A stretch of 64,000 nucleotides of DNA from Yeguia hominis (GTDB lineage Bacteria; Bacillota; Clostridia; Oscillospirales; Acutalibacteraceae). The DNA lies in the NCBI RefSeq assembly GCF_014384705.1, contig NZ_JACRSN010000008.1:1-64000 (forward strand), written 5' to 3'. A model generated the notes under the pieces. The model was given only the letters and a program-made list of their open reading frames with translations. It did no database searches and had not been told where the DNA came from. The first letter of the stretch is position 1; the number at the start of each line of letters is the position of its first letter. Made by a program: the position numbers and the translations under genes. Shown here in pieces: positions 1 through 9,279 of the stretch.

Positions 1-1040
1 AAATGCCCCTGTGCGCCCTTCTGCGCCGGTTTCTGTTCCATAGGGGTTGTTTCCCCGCTGTGCCGAAACGCCGCCGGTTTGCCCGTCCTGGACGGCAAAA
101 TTGCCTATTTCTCCGTAGCTTTGCGCTTCTCCTTCTGCTTCTGCTCCATAAACTTCGCGAATTCCAGACAAGATGTTTTGAGGCGCTTCTCTTCCTCCGG
201 CGTCAATTCCGGTTCGTTGGTTGCCCCGTAATACGCCCGAATCTCCCGGTCTATCTTCTGCCGTATTTCCTCTGACAAGGGCCTGTTGGTTTTCTCCGCC
301 ATTTAAGTGCGCCGCCTTTCCATCTTCTAAAAATAAATTATGTAACGTGTTCCACGAATTGTTAATGGCGTCGGGCTCAAAAAACATGGCCGCAAAACTT
401 TCGTCTAAGGTGCCGCCGTTTTCTTTAAGATTTCCGCTGACATAGCCGGCAAACTCTTCATAGAATTTCGCGTAATCAGTAGCAAAGTCAAAATTATCTT
501 TAAAATAAAACTTTACAATTCTAGCATAAATATCCTGAAACGCTTCACTCTGAAAATTGATGTTTCCGCTCTCCGCAATGCTGTCATAGAACGCCTGGGA
601 CTCTGCTGCGTGGCGCTCTTTGCCGACATGGTACATTTCATGCCCGACAATCTGACCGGTCGAAAGCGTGCTGTCTGCGTCGTTCCGGACAAGGATGCTG
701 CCGTCCTTCAGCGTCGAGGCCTGTCCTCTCTGCGTCACAACGCGTCCGTTCCGCTCGCTCTCTGCCGCGCCGTCCGTGATCGTGCTTGCAATCCCCAACT
801 CGTCAAAGCCCGACTTGATCTCCTGCGACCGCGGCGTATATGCTTCCGGCGCCGTTTCCGTATACCGGTATGTAACGTCCCCGACCGTCCGCTCCTTCGG
901 ACCGGCCGCAGCGCGCCCTTCTGTCTCTATCATATTCCCGTTTCCGGGATTTGTAAAGGCCGTGTTTTCTGCCGGCGGAACGCTCGTGTCCGGCGTCACC
1001 TGTTCCATTATCTGTCTGGCACATCTTGACTTTAACCGCA
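1..1040 (-). pseudogene. Remnant of a large mobile-element protein with a zinc-metallopeptidase motif
   Basis: One minus-strand frame stays open from about position 1119 to the window edge, without a convincing start codon and running off the left end. It reads as a low-complexity linker, then a compact domain with the zincin-type motif GHEMYH (about 635-655), followed by a helical stretch rich in aromatic and acidic residues. HExxH is the zinc-binding signature of metallopeptidases. Such domains occur in large polyvalent proteins of phages and conjugative elements, which fits the mobile remnants next door. The upstream side joins directly to transposase-like sequence in the same frame, so the gene looks truncated by an insertion or deletion. 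A 65-codon ORF in another frame (105-302, minus), charged and helical, overlaps its end and could be a real small gene. Function is not assignable. Confidence 0.4.
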
Positions 1041-1044
1041 TTGA

Positions 1045-1499
1045 GAAACTGGTATCCTCCGGCGTATTCTCCTCCAAGGCGTATACGAACCGCAGCCTGA
1101 TGCATTCATCGATGGCAGTCTACTGGCAGAAATACCTGTTATTCCGCAGTGCTTCGCCGCACAGACCGTTGTATGGCTCTTCTTTTGTATCGATCTTCAC
1201 CTTTTCTCCCGGCACAAGGAGCTCCGGATATCTGTGGTCATTCTTCCTTGACGGCTTTTTTAATGTCTTTACGCTCTGTCTGCCCAGTCTTTTGACGGCA
1301 TCCGTCATCCTCAAATCGCTGCGTTCGTATTCCTTTCGTTACAGATCGCGAAAAACACCATCCCTTCCATAGTGGGCGTCATGCTTCTTGAATGCGTTTT
1401 ATTCTGCCGTTCCTCTTTCGCCGTATGCCCTGTGCTGTGCGGGCGGCAGAATCTTTCGAGCAACAACCTCCAGACATTCCCGTCCTCCTGCGCACACAA
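1045..1499 (-). pseudogene. Decayed IS481-like transposase fragment
   Basis: Two overlapping minus-strand frames together resemble an IS481/rve-type DDE transposase. One (1311-1499) carries a basic N-terminal-like part. The second (1120-1314) continues with PGEKVKIDTKEEPY, the stretch around the first catalytic Asp. After an in-frame TAG at 1120-1122 the same frame goes on with TAIDECIRLRFVYALEE, which matches the second strand of the integrase core in this family. A frameshift, an internal stop and the missing C-terminal third show it is dead. No terminal inverted repeats were recognised. Family assignment is from remembered sequence pattern, so it is moderately secure. Confidence 0.5.
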
Positions 1500-1755
1500 T
1501 CGTTTTACGCTGAACAGGTCCCCCCTACCGCCTGCTTACCATACTTTTCCATGTCGCATTGCGTATGAAACGATTTTCCGCGCCTCTCGTGCACCATATT
1601 CATGGATAAGTTCCTTTTGTGGCATTTGTTTTATAGCAAAACGCTGTCGCGCTTTCGTTTGGAATTTTTTCTTTTTTAGAGTAAATTAAAATAATACATA
1701 TTTTTTCAAATTTCTATTGAAATTTTGTGATATATTTGTTATTGTTATGATATAA

Positions 1756-2016
1756 AATCGGAGGGCAAAAATTGTTCTTTTTGCCCGTGAAAAATCAGAA
1801 GAAGGACTTGACAAAAGCCATACACGGACAGGTGACCTGCCAGTTGTCGGCAAAAATCGGGAGGTGGTAAAAAAACAGCATGGGAATCCATGTACAACAA
1901 AACATATAGAAGAATTGTTGAACTCGAAGATGACTAGGAAAGAAGTTGCAAAAGAGGCAAAGGCGTCTGTATTCGTCGTTTCAAGCGCGCGAAACAACGG
2001 CGAGGTTATTGATTGA
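1756..2016 (+). pseudogene. Fragment of a DNA-binding (ParB-like or HTH) protein
   Basis: The plus frame between stops at 1753 and 2014 encodes about 86 residues with no ATG. It includes DLPVVGKNREVVKKQHGNP, then a helix-turn-helix-like segment (HIEELLNSKMTRKEVAKEAK). A GGAGG precedes an ATT codon at 1771, so initiation is doubtful. The HTH-like end recalls ParB-type or recombinase C-terminal parts carried by mobile elements, but the fragment is too short to assign. Context (transposase remnants on both sides) favours a relic. Confidence 0.3.
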
Positions 2017-2307
2017 AAAAATAGCAAATTTTAGAAATTGCTAAGAACCGCAGAAATGTACCGAATTGAGTGGCGACGTCACAACAGCGAAAAGTAGACC
2101 ATTATTTACTGCATGAAGCTGACAAACATTTTCAACTTCAATACGGACTTCGAAATGTTGAAGTAGCGAAAGGCCGATTGAGCTTGGCGGCATCCGAAAC
2201 CTTTTTGAAGCCACAGAACTTATTGTATCTTATCACTATGCCGCAGGGTCAAAAGGCAGCTGTCTGCCCTCTGTATAGCAAGAGTATGCTGTAAAAAATA
2301 AGCGCCT

Positions 2308-2505
2308 TCAGAAAGGCATCCTGCTCATATTTACGGGGCGTCTTGTTCTGTTGTAAAAGGTACAATAAAAGTCCGGCGAAGACAGATGTTCCCATTGAAT
2401 CTGCATATCAAACTGACGGAATTGGCGGGACTTGTTTTCTTCAAGGTTCGCTGCCACGCTTTCGTAATCGTCAAACAGCGATGCCTGAGTATATTTATTT
2501 TGCAT
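2308..2505 (-). pseudogene. N-terminal fragment of an IS1182/IS5-type transposase
   Basis: From an ATG at 2505 with AGAGGAAG upstream, 65 codons read MQNKYTQASLFDDYESV followed by a Gln/Arg-rich segment and a typical WEHLSSPDFYCTFYNR stretch. This resembles the first part of transposases that begin with a helical N-terminal domain before the DDE core. Translation then goes out of frame and stops, so only the first tenth or so of a normal enzyme is left. It lies just upstream of the sugar-transport operon and may be one endpoint of an old rearrangement. Confidence 0.5.
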
Positions 2506-2663
2506 GACAACTTCCTCTCTTTCGGTAGTTTTTTGGATTTTCCGCCACAATTATACCGTGAAAATGGAGGAATGTCAGATTGTTTTATTGACAGAAAACC
2601 GCCTGATTGCAACATTTTGCGTTTTGCAATCGGCACCTCAACCAATAGTAAAGGAGGAAAAAG

Positions 2664-4094
2664 ATGAAACCGAAACGAGTATGGGCTTTGGTAACGGCAT
2701 TCCTAATGGTACTGTCTTTGTTTGCAGGCTGTAGTGGAGACTCTGGAATCATGAACACTTCTTCTATGGCTGAGAGCAGCAGTTCGTCTGAGAGCAGCAG
2801 TTCAGGAGCAGAAAGTTCTATGCAGGAATCATCTGGACTTGTAGAAATCGATTCCAGCCTTTCTGCGAATATCGTTGTCGGCGGCTGGCCGTCTGGTGAT
2901 GATGCATTCGAAGCTGCTATGGCAGGCTTTAATGAAAAATATCCGAACATTAAGGTTGAACTTCAGTTTACAGATACGGCTGCCCATCATCAGAATCTGC
3001 AGACATCACTTGCGGCGGGCTCAGGCGCACAGGATGTACCAATGGTGGAGGGTGCATATGTTGCGCAGTATCGGAATTCTGCAGCGCTTTCAGATCTCAA
3101 TCCATATGGCGCGCAATCGCTAGCCGATGATTTTGTAGCCTTCAAGTGGGATCAGTGCATTTCGGATGATGGGAAAGCCATGAGATTGCTCCCGTGGGAT
3201 GTTGGTCCGACGACGCTTTTCTACCGGACGGATATTTTTGAACAGGCAGGACTTCCGACAGAGCCAAGTGAGGTGGATAAGCTGCTGAGCACATGGGACG
3301 GCGTGCTGGAGGCAGCAGAGGCAGTGCATGCGCTTGGAGCCAACAATTGGTTTATCGCAGATGGATCGTATCTGTACCAGCTCTTATTCCAGAACAGAGA
3401 TTATTATAATGAAAAGCTGGAGCTTCAGATCGAGAGGGCGGGCGACATTGCGTGTCTAAACACGATTATCAAAATGCGCGAAAAAGGCCTCGACATGAAT
3501 GTGGATATGTGGTCCACAGAAGCTTATGCAGCCTATGCGGATGGCGCGATTGCCTGTGTACCGGTCGGATGCTGGTTCGGCGGATTTCTGAAGAAGGACA
3601 TCGATCCGGATGGCGCTGGACACTGGGGTGTTGCAAATCTTCCGGCAGGAACCATCGGAAAGAACTGGGGCGGATCGTTCCTAGTAATCCCAGAGCAGAG
3701 CCAGAATAAGGAGGCGGCCTGGGCATTCGTGTCTTATATGCTTGCAACGGTACAGGGACAGAACGCAATGTTTGAAGCAGTGGATTACTTCCCAGCATAT
3801 CTTCCTGCATATGACGATCCATTATATGCCTATGAAGATCCTTATTTTGGAGGACAGAAAACACGTGAACTTTGGGCATCTCTTGCAGAAAATCTTGAGC
3901 CGGTATATACCACGCAGATGGATGTTACTGCGGAGGGGCAGATATTCACTTCTGTAAATCAGGGGCTTCAGGAAGGCAAGAGTGCAGAAGAAATCCGTGA
4001 CCTGTTTGCACAGAACGTTGAAACTGCAACGAAGGAGTTGAAGGAACAACAGATTCAAACGCTGAAGGATGCAGGCGTCTGGGATGGGAATTAA
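2664..4094 (+). CDS. Carbohydrate ABC transporter, substrate-binding lipoprotein
   Basis: This 476-residue protein is the extracellular sugar-binding component of an ABC importer (family 1 solute-binding proteins). A lipoprotein signal peptide is clear: basic MKPKR, hydrophobic core and lipobox LFAGC with the lipidated Cys near residue 23. A Ser/Glu-rich linker (about 30-60) tethers the mature domain, which starts around NIVVGGWPSGDDAFEAA and has the usual GFNEKYPNIKVE pattern. GGAGG lies eight bases before the ATG. Two permease genes and a beta-galactosidase follow on the same strand, so a galactoside or galactose-containing oligosaccharide is the likely ligand (inference). No ATPase gene is in the operon, so a shared MsmX/UgpC-type ATPase elsewhere must power it. 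Confidence 0.9.
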   Translation: MKPKRVWALVTAFLMVLSLFAGCSGDSGIMNTSSMAESSSSSESSSSGAESSMQESSGLVEIDSSLSANIVVGGWPSGDDAFEAAMAGFNEKYPNIKVELQFTDTAAHHQNLQTSLAAGSGAQDVPMVEGAYVAQYRNSAALSDLNPYGAQSLADDFVAFKWDQCISDDGKAMRLLPWDVGPTTLFYRTDIFEQAGLPTEPSEVDKLLSTWDGVLEAAEAVHALGANNWFIADGSYLYQLLFQNRDYYNEKLELQIERAGDIACLNTIIKMREKGLDMNVDMWSTEAYAAYADGAIACVPVGCWFGGFLKKDIDPDGAGHWGVANLPAGTIGKNWGGSFLVIPEQSQNKEAAWAFVSYMLATVQGQNAMFEAVDYFPAYLPAYDDPLYAYEDPYFGGQKTRELWASLAENLEPVYTTQMDVTAEGQIFTSVNQGLQEGKSAEEIRDLFAQNVETATKELKEQQIQTLKDAGVWDGN

Positions 4095-4137
4095 AGCGTC
4101 CTACAGATTATTTTATGAAGAAGCAACGGTAGTCCTC

Positions 4138-4172
4138 TTGGAGGCTGGGCATACAGCCCGGCCTCCGTTTTA
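4138..4172 (+). terminator. Intercistronic hairpin between binding protein and permease genes
   Basis: GGAGGCTGGGC (4140-4150) pairs with GCCCGGCCTCC (4156-4166) around a five-base loop and is followed by GTTTTAAATT. It sits between the binding-protein stop and the first permease. Such partial terminators usually stabilise the upstream mRNA and lower downstream expression, giving more binding protein than permease. The effect here is inferred. Confidence 0.65.
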
Positions 4173-4188
4173 AATTAAGGGGGAAGAA

Positions 4189-5175
4189 ATGATGCGCATA
4201 AAAAAAATCTGGAAAGAATATAAGGTGGCGTATGTATATATTGCACCTTTTTTTATTCTTTTTGCAATTTTTGGGCTGTTCCCAATTGTATACGGCTTCT
4301 ATCTTAGCTTTTTTAGGTGGGATGGACTGTCTTCCATGCATTTTATTGGATTAGAGAATTATATCAATACATTTAAAGATGTCTTGTTCTGGAAAGCACT
4401 GAAAAACACGCTAGTGATCGGCATCATCGCACATATTCCAATCCTGCTTGGCGGATTGACACTCGCTTTTATCTTAAATTCCAAGCTGGTAAAAGGCGAG
4501 AATATTTTTAAAACCATCTATTTTATGCCTATGGTTACAAGTTCAGTCGCAATATCGATTGTATTCCAACAAATGTTTGGCAATAACTACGGCATCATTA
4601 ACTGGCTCGTAACCTTGATCGGAGGAGAAAAAATAAATTGGTTGGGCGGAGACGGATCTTTCATTAAAGTGGCGGTTATTGTCATGTTTGCGTGGAAGTG
4701 GATTGGATGGAATATGGTGATTTATTTGGCTGGCATGCAGGGAATCAACAAGGACATCTATGAAGCTGCAGAAATTGATGGCGCGAATCAAAGACAAGTC
4801 TTATTTCGGATTTGCATTCCGCTTTTAAAACCGATCATTATTTTTACCATCATTCAATCTACGATCGGGATGTTTAATTTGTTTACAGAACCATTTATTT
4901 TAACCGGGCAGAACTGGCAAGGCGGCGTGAATAATGGCGGATTGACATTGATGACATATTTGCTGTCAAAAGCTCCGCAGGGAGGAAATCTTTATGGTTA
5001 TGCATCTGCCGTGGCTTATTTGATCACAATTATGATTATCATCGTCTCTGTTTGCGTGACCAAGGGAACCGAAGACAAGAAAGATCCAGATCGGATTGCA
5101 GATAAGGCCGTACAACAGCAGAGAAAAGAAATGCGCAAGGCAGACCGGATGGCGAAGAAAGGAGAACGATTATGA
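4189..5175 (+). CDS. Sugar ABC transporter permease, MalF/UgpA-like
   Basis: This 328-residue inner-membrane protein is one half of the importer channel. Its first membrane helix is near the N-terminus (VAYVYIAPFFILFAIFGLF) and about six are visible. The cytoplasmic EAA loop EAAEIDGANQRQVLFRI (about residues 190-206), which docks on the ATPase, is well preserved. The C-terminus is a charged cytoplasmic tail. Two tandem ATG codons follow GGGGGAAGAA; either could start. Its stop overlaps the start of the next permease by four bases, indicating translational coupling and a one-to-one pair. Confidence 0.92.
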   Translation: MMRIKKIWKEYKVAYVYIAPFFILFAIFGLFPIVYGFYLSFFRWDGLSSMHFIGLENYINTFKDVLFWKALKNTLVIGIIAHIPILLGGLTLAFILNSKLVKGENIFKTIYFMPMVTSSVAISIVFQQMFGNNYGIINWLVTLIGGEKINWLGGDGSFIKVAVIVMFAWKWIGWNMVIYLAGMQGINKDIYEAAEIDGANQRQVLFRICIPLLKPIIIFTIIQSTIGMFNLFTEPFILTGQNWQGGVNNGGLTLMTYLLSKAPQGGNLYGYASAVAYLITIMIIIVSVCVTKGTEDKKDPDRIADKAVQQQRKEMRKADRMAKKGERL

Positions 5176-6056
5176 TGAACTTGCTCCTGATAATTGCTGC
5201 AATCACGATGGTACTGATCGTAATCGCAAAATTAGGTCTTAAGGGGAAAATGATCGTTCTTTATACCGTGTTGGTAATGGTTGCAATCATTATGCTCTTT
5301 CCGTTTTATGATATGTTTGTGATGTCAACGAGAACGACGCAGGAAATATTCTCCTTCCCTCCGTTCTTAATTTTTGGCAGTAATTTAAAAACAAATTTTA
5401 TAAAAATGAATGATACTGTGAATTTCCTTTTGGCCTTCAGAAACAGTTGCATCATAACATTTTCATATGTGGCGCTTGTGCTGTTTTTCTGTTCCATTGC
5501 AGGATATGCATTTGCAGTGTACAACTTTCCTGGACGGTCCGTGCTGTTTGCAATTCTTCTTGGAACCATGATGATCCCGCCTACGGCAGGCATCATCCCC
5601 TGGTACATTATGATGAGCAGGTTTCGCTGGGTGGATACTATGCGGGCACTGATTATTCCAAATTGCGCCAATGCGTTTGGAATTTATTGGATGCGCCAGT
5701 ATTGTAAAAATAATGTACCGACATCCCTGGTTGAGGCAGCAAGGATAGACGGATGCTCGGAATGGACCGTATTTTTTAGAATTGTGGCACCCATCCTTCT
5801 GCCTGCATATGCGTCGTTAGGGATCATGAACTTTGTAAATATTTGGAATGATTTTATGCAGCCCTTGATGATTCTAAAAAGCCCGAAGCTTCAGACCTTA
5901 CCGTTGATGCTGCGGTCAATGGTAAGCGATCGAGGGACTGACTATGGCGCGATGATGCTGGCAAGCACGTGTGCCGTGCTGCCGCTGTTGGTGGCCTTTT
6001 TGTGTGCATCCAAGTATTTTATGTCGGGATTGACTGCGGGTGCGGTGAAAGAATAA
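5172..6056 (+). CDS. Sugar ABC transporter permease, MalG/UgpE-like
   Basis: This 294-residue membrane protein is the second permease of the importer, pairing with the MalF-like protein just upstream, whose stop it overlaps. Six hydrophobic segments are evident. The EAA signature EAARIDGCSEWTVFFRI lies near residues 188-204, and the C-terminus shows the typical FMSGLTAGAVKE ending of the UgpE/MalG group. It is followed after about 50 bases by the GH42 gene, so uptake and hydrolysis are in one transcript. Confidence 0.92.
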   Translation: MMNLLLIIAAITMVLIVIAKLGLKGKMIVLYTVLVMVAIIMLFPFYDMFVMSTRTTQEIFSFPPFLIFGSNLKTNFIKMNDTVNFLLAFRNSCIITFSYVALVLFFCSIAGYAFAVYNFPGRSVLFAILLGTMMIPPTAGIIPWYIMMSRFRWVDTMRALIIPNCANAFGIYWMRQYCKNNVPTSLVEAARIDGCSEWTVFFRIVAPILLPAYASLGIMNFVNIWNDFMQPLMILKSPKLQTLPLMLRSMVSDRGTDYGAMMLASTCAVLPLLVAFLCASKYFMSGLTAGAVKE

Positions 6057-6104
6057 CAGGAGGCCGGAATAAGGAAGAAAGAGAACGTAAAGGAGGAATA
6101 ACCG

Positions 6105-8150
6105 ATGAGTTATCTGTTAAATGGCGATCGAATCCTGATGGGAACGGATTATTATCCGGAGCATTGGGACAAGATCATGTGGGCGGAGGATTTGGAACGC
6201 ATGATAAAAATCGGGATCGAGGTCATTCGTGTTGCAGAATTTTCCTGGAACAAGTTTGAACCCAAAGAAGGAGAATATACATGGGGTTTCTTCGATGAGT
6301 TCTTGACGCTGTGCCAGGCGAAAGGCATGAAGGTTATTTTCTGCACTCCCACGGCAACCCCACCGGCATGGATGACGGATAAATATCCGGAAGTCTTGAA
6401 CGCAAGGCAGGATGGCGTACTGTATCGGCATGGCGCGAGAAGGCATTATAATTATAATTCGCTTATCTATCAGCGATTCACAACAGAGCTTGTGGAGCGA
6501 ATGGGGGCACACTATGCGGGACATCCTGCGATTATCGGTTGGCAGTTGGATAATGAGATTAACTGTGAGATCAATGAGTTCTATTCGGAGAGCGATGTCC
6601 TTGCCTTCCGTGAATTTCTGAAGAAGAAATACGGAAAAATTGAAAATCTTAATACGGCATGGGGAACTGCGTTTTGGAATCAGACTTATACGGCATGGGG
6701 GGAGGTTTATCTGCCGCGAACTACACTGAGCAATAGCACGAACCCGCACGAGGTGCTTGATTACAAACGGTTTGTTTCGGATAGTGCGTGCCGTTGGGCA
6801 AAGCTGCAGAGCGACATCCTGCGCAAATATTTGAAACCTGGCGATTTCATTACGACAAATGGATTGTTTGGGGACCTGGACAATCATCGCATGACGGAAG
6901 AGAGTTTGGATTTTATAACATATGATTCTTATCCGAATATGGCCTACGGCTTAAATTCGCATTTTGTGGAAATAAACGAACTCAAGGACCGTATGTGGAG
7001 TATGAATCTGGATGAAGTCCGCTCTTTACATGGAATCTATGGCATTATGGAACAACAGTCAGGGGCGAATGGCTGGAATACAGGGATGGAGTCCCCAACC
7101 CCAAGGCCGGGACAGATCACCCTGTGGACCATGCAGAGCATCGCACATGGCGCAGACTTTATCTGCTACTTCCGCTGGAGAACATGCACGATGGGGACGG
7201 AGATATATTGGCACGGAATTCTGGATTACAGCGGCCGTGACAATCGCCGAATCCGAGAAATTTCAGATATTCATAAGAAAATTAAGAAAATTTCAGAAGT
7301 TGCCGGTTCCCAATATGAGGCAAAGGTCGGTATTCTTGAGACGTACGACAACAAATTTGATGCAGAGCTTGATGTATGGCATGGAGCAGTAGAGAATGCT
7401 AGCAAAATAGGCTTGTACACGGCGTCTCAAATGACGCATACGCCGATTGCTTATGTGTATTTGCGAGAGAACACTACGGCGGAGGAACTGAGAAAGTATC
7501 AGGTTTTGTTCTATCCGCATGCTGTAATTCTGGATGACGAACAAGTGACCATTCTAAAAAGCTATGTTGAACAGGGCGGGACACTTGTGTTTGGATGCCG
7601 TGCAGGACTTAAAAATTTGAATGGCCGAGTGGTTCAGGACGCGCTTCCCGGAGCTGCTGCAAAGCTGGCAGGTGTAGAAGTTGCAGAATTCACAATGGTA
7701 GCGAATGAGGAGAGTCCGGTCTATGTGGATTGGGACGAAGACCGGATCGAAGCGGCAGTGTTCAACGATGAGCTGGTGCCTTTGGAAGGAACAAAAACAC
7801 TCGGAACATATGCCAACAGCTATTACAAGGGCGTCCCTGCGCTGACAGCACATGCAGTCGGAAGCGGGCGCGTGCTGTATTTTGGAGGCGCCTTTACCAA
7901 AGAAACAGCCGAGATGTTTTTCCGAAAGCTGAAGGTCCTTTCACCATATTCAGATCAAGTGGAACTGCCGAAGGCGTGTGAGCTGTCAGTACGTACAAAG
8001 GGCGATGCACAGTATATGTTCATCTTGAATTACAGTAAGGAAGAGCAGAAGATTCAGCTCAAGAAGCCAATGAAGAATCTATATACCGGGGAAATGCTTC
8101 AGGGAGAAGTGCAATTGGCAAAATATGAAACAATGGTAGTAAAAGCATAA
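6105..8150 (+). CDS. Beta-galactosidase, glycoside hydrolase family 42
   Basis: This 681-residue enzyme hydrolyses terminal beta-galactosides. The start opens with the family hallmark MGTDYYPEHWD. The TIM-barrel catalytic domain covers about residues 8-390: the acid/base Glu lies in WQLDNEINCE (near 149) and the nucleophile Glu in GIMEQQSGANGW (near 312). A trimerisation domain (about 395-600) and a small beta C-terminal domain complete the usual length. No signal peptide is seen, so it acts in the cytoplasm on the imported sugar. AGGAGG stands ten bases before the ATG. As last gene of the operon it supplies galactose and the aglycone sugar to central metabolism. GH42 enzymes of gut bacteria often prefer plant or milk galacto-oligosaccharides over lactose; the substrate here is not known. 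Confidence 0.93.
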   Translation: MSYLLNGDRILMGTDYYPEHWDKIMWAEDLERMIKIGIEVIRVAEFSWNKFEPKEGEYTWGFFDEFLTLCQAKGMKVIFCTPTATPPAWMTDKYPEVLNARQDGVLYRHGARRHYNYNSLIYQRFTTELVERMGAHYAGHPAIIGWQLDNEINCEINEFYSESDVLAFREFLKKKYGKIENLNTAWGTAFWNQTYTAWGEVYLPRTTLSNSTNPHEVLDYKRFVSDSACRWAKLQSDILRKYLKPGDFITTNGLFGDLDNHRMTEESLDFITYDSYPNMAYGLNSHFVEINELKDRMWSMNLDEVRSLHGIYGIMEQQSGANGWNTGMESPTPRPGQITLWTMQSIAHGADFICYFRWRTCTMGTEIYWHGILDYSGRDNRRIREISDIHKKIKKISEVAGSQYEAKVGILETYDNKFDAELDVWHGAVENASKIGLYTASQMTHTPIAYVYLRENTTAEELRKYQVLFYPHAVILDDEQVTILKSYVEQGGTLVFGCRAGLKNLNGRVVQDALPGAAAKLAGVEVAEFTMVANEESPVYVDWDEDRIEAAVFNDELVPLEGTKTLGTYANSYYKGVPALTAHAVGSGRVLYFGGAFTKETAEMFFRKLKVLSPYSDQVELPKACELSVRTKGDAQYMFILNYSKEEQKIQLKKPMKNLYTGEMLQGEVQLAKYETMVVKA

Positions 8151-8170
8151 GACGCATCATTTATGCAGAG

Positions 8171-8202
8171 ATAGGCAGTCTTCTTTGAGGACTACCTATT
8201 TC
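8171..8202 (+). terminator. Terminator of the sugar operon
   Basis: ATAGGCAGTC (8171-8180) pairs with GGACTACCTAT (8188-8198) with one unpaired base on each side, followed by TTCT. It lies 20 bases after the GH42 stop and is the only good hairpin there. Confidence 0.6.
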
Positions 8203-8455
8203 TGCTTGGTGCCTTTAGATAGTTATGGAAATAAGCCCTCGGTTCTATCGAGGGAAGAAAAAAGAGCGGAGCGAAAAACAGGGGGTCAATCCCAAATTCT
8301 GTGTAAACGCTGAATTGTGGTGAAAATAGAGCAAAATAATGTTAAGGCGGGAGCGGCGCAAGCTGCTGCCGCCTTGTCTATAAAATAACAGCGCTTCGAG
8401 GGTATGTCAAGGGCGGAGGCGTCAGCCTCCGTTCATCGGAGCGAGACCGTCCCCG
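8203..8455. other. Non-coding junction between the sugar operon and an integrase stub
   Basis: No credible ORF. It holds a short hairpin, CCCTCG...CGAGGG (8236-8254), and GC-rich inverted segments around 8355-8375 and 8415-8430. The sequence probably marks a deletion join between the sugar locus and the degraded element that used tmRNA as attachment site. Confidence 0.4.
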
Positions 8456-8836
8456 AAGAACCCCTCTTCCTACCGCGATTTACAAATTCCGGCTCCGCTG
8501 CTGGCCGTTTTGGCCGAACACAAGAAGCGGCAACAAACCGATAAGCATTTTACAGATGATTATCGTGTGTGCGGCGGGATTGAATGCTTAATCGATACCA
8601 TCATTGAAAACAAAAATACGCAGTTTGCACAGGCTGCAGGGCTTCCGCATATTCGCATCCACGATTTCAGGCATTCGCACGTTTCCCTGCTTGTAAACGA
8701 AGGGATCAATATTCAGGAAATTGCGCGCCGACCAGGCCACTCCGACATCAAAATAACGTGGAACACCTATTCCCACCTTTACCCGCGCGAAGAAGAACAT
8801 GCGGTTGCCGTACTTGATAAAATCACAATTCCATAA
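8456..8836 (+). pseudogene. C-terminal stub of a tyrosine recombinase (integrase)
   Basis: The readable frame begins near 8456 without a start and runs to TAA at 8834. It keeps the end of the catalytic domain: HDFRHSH (HxxR box), GHSDIKITWNTYSHLYP with the second His/Trp and the nucleophile Tyr. The first catalytic Arg and the DNA-binding domains are gone, so it is inactive. Its 3' end lies about 65 bases from the 3' end of the tmRNA gene, a common integration target. It is therefore probably the relic of an ssrA-specific element. Residues match integrases of Tn916-like elements of clostridia (family knowledge). Confidence 0.75.
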
Positions 8837-8865
8837 AATTCGTGTAAAAATCGTGTAAGCATGAA

Positions 8866-8893
8866 AAAAAGCCGGTAAAAACCGGCTCTTTTT
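8866..8893. terminator. Bidirectional terminator between integrase stub and tmRNA
   Basis: AGCCGGT (8870-8876) pairs with ACCGGCT (8881-8887). An A-run precedes and a T-run follows, so it can stop both the plus-strand stub and the minus-strand ssrA transcript. Confidence 0.75.
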
Positions 8894-8899
8894 GCTATT

Positions 8900-9275
8900 T
8901 GGTGGAGATGAGGGGAGTCGAACCCCTGTCCGAAAATCACTTGCCAGGGCTTTCTACGAGCGTATCCGATGATTTATATTGTCCCGCACGCGCAGCGCCC
9001 ATCGGCAGGCTCTGCGCATTGGCAGCCTTTACGTCATGACCGGGTCAAAGGCGTCGCCCGGTTCACGTTCACCGCTAATCTACGCCTTTATCCGAGCCGC
9101 GGTACTCCCGGTAAAGACGGCAGTCTAATTGTTAGGCTGCAACCGCCATTCTATAAGAATTTTGGTTGTAAGAAACATTTTTGTCGTTTAATTTTAAACG
9201 TGCGGGTGTTAAAGCGGTCCGCACCGCTGCTCGCTTACCAAGGCTCACAATCCCCGTCGAAACCATTACATCCCC
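8900..9275 (-). ncRNA. ssrA: tmRNA (transfer-messenger RNA)
   Basis: The minus strand starts GGGGATGTAATGGTTTCGAC (from 9275), the conserved 5' acceptor/D-arm start. It ends with a T-arm (GGGGTTCGACTCCCC) and ...CTCCACCA at 8900, about 376 nt. tmRNA with SmpB rescues stalled ribosomes by adding a degradation tag. The tag frame ends GCG GTT GCA GCC TAA (stop at 9132-9134), giving a predicted peptide ending NDKNVSYNQNSYRMAVAA. The SYNQN core resembles the Bacillus-type tag and the AVAA end is a protease signal. The exact resume codon is uncertain because the usual GCA is not in the expected place. smpB lies four bases upstream on the same strand. Confidence 0.95.
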
Positions 9276-9279
9276 TTAT

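Noticed and set aside
2070..2294. 74-codon plus-strand ORF
   Set aside because: No ribosome site, no domain, among relics; not supported.
6117..6887. 256-codon minus ORF
   Set aside because: Shadow of the beta-galactosidase.
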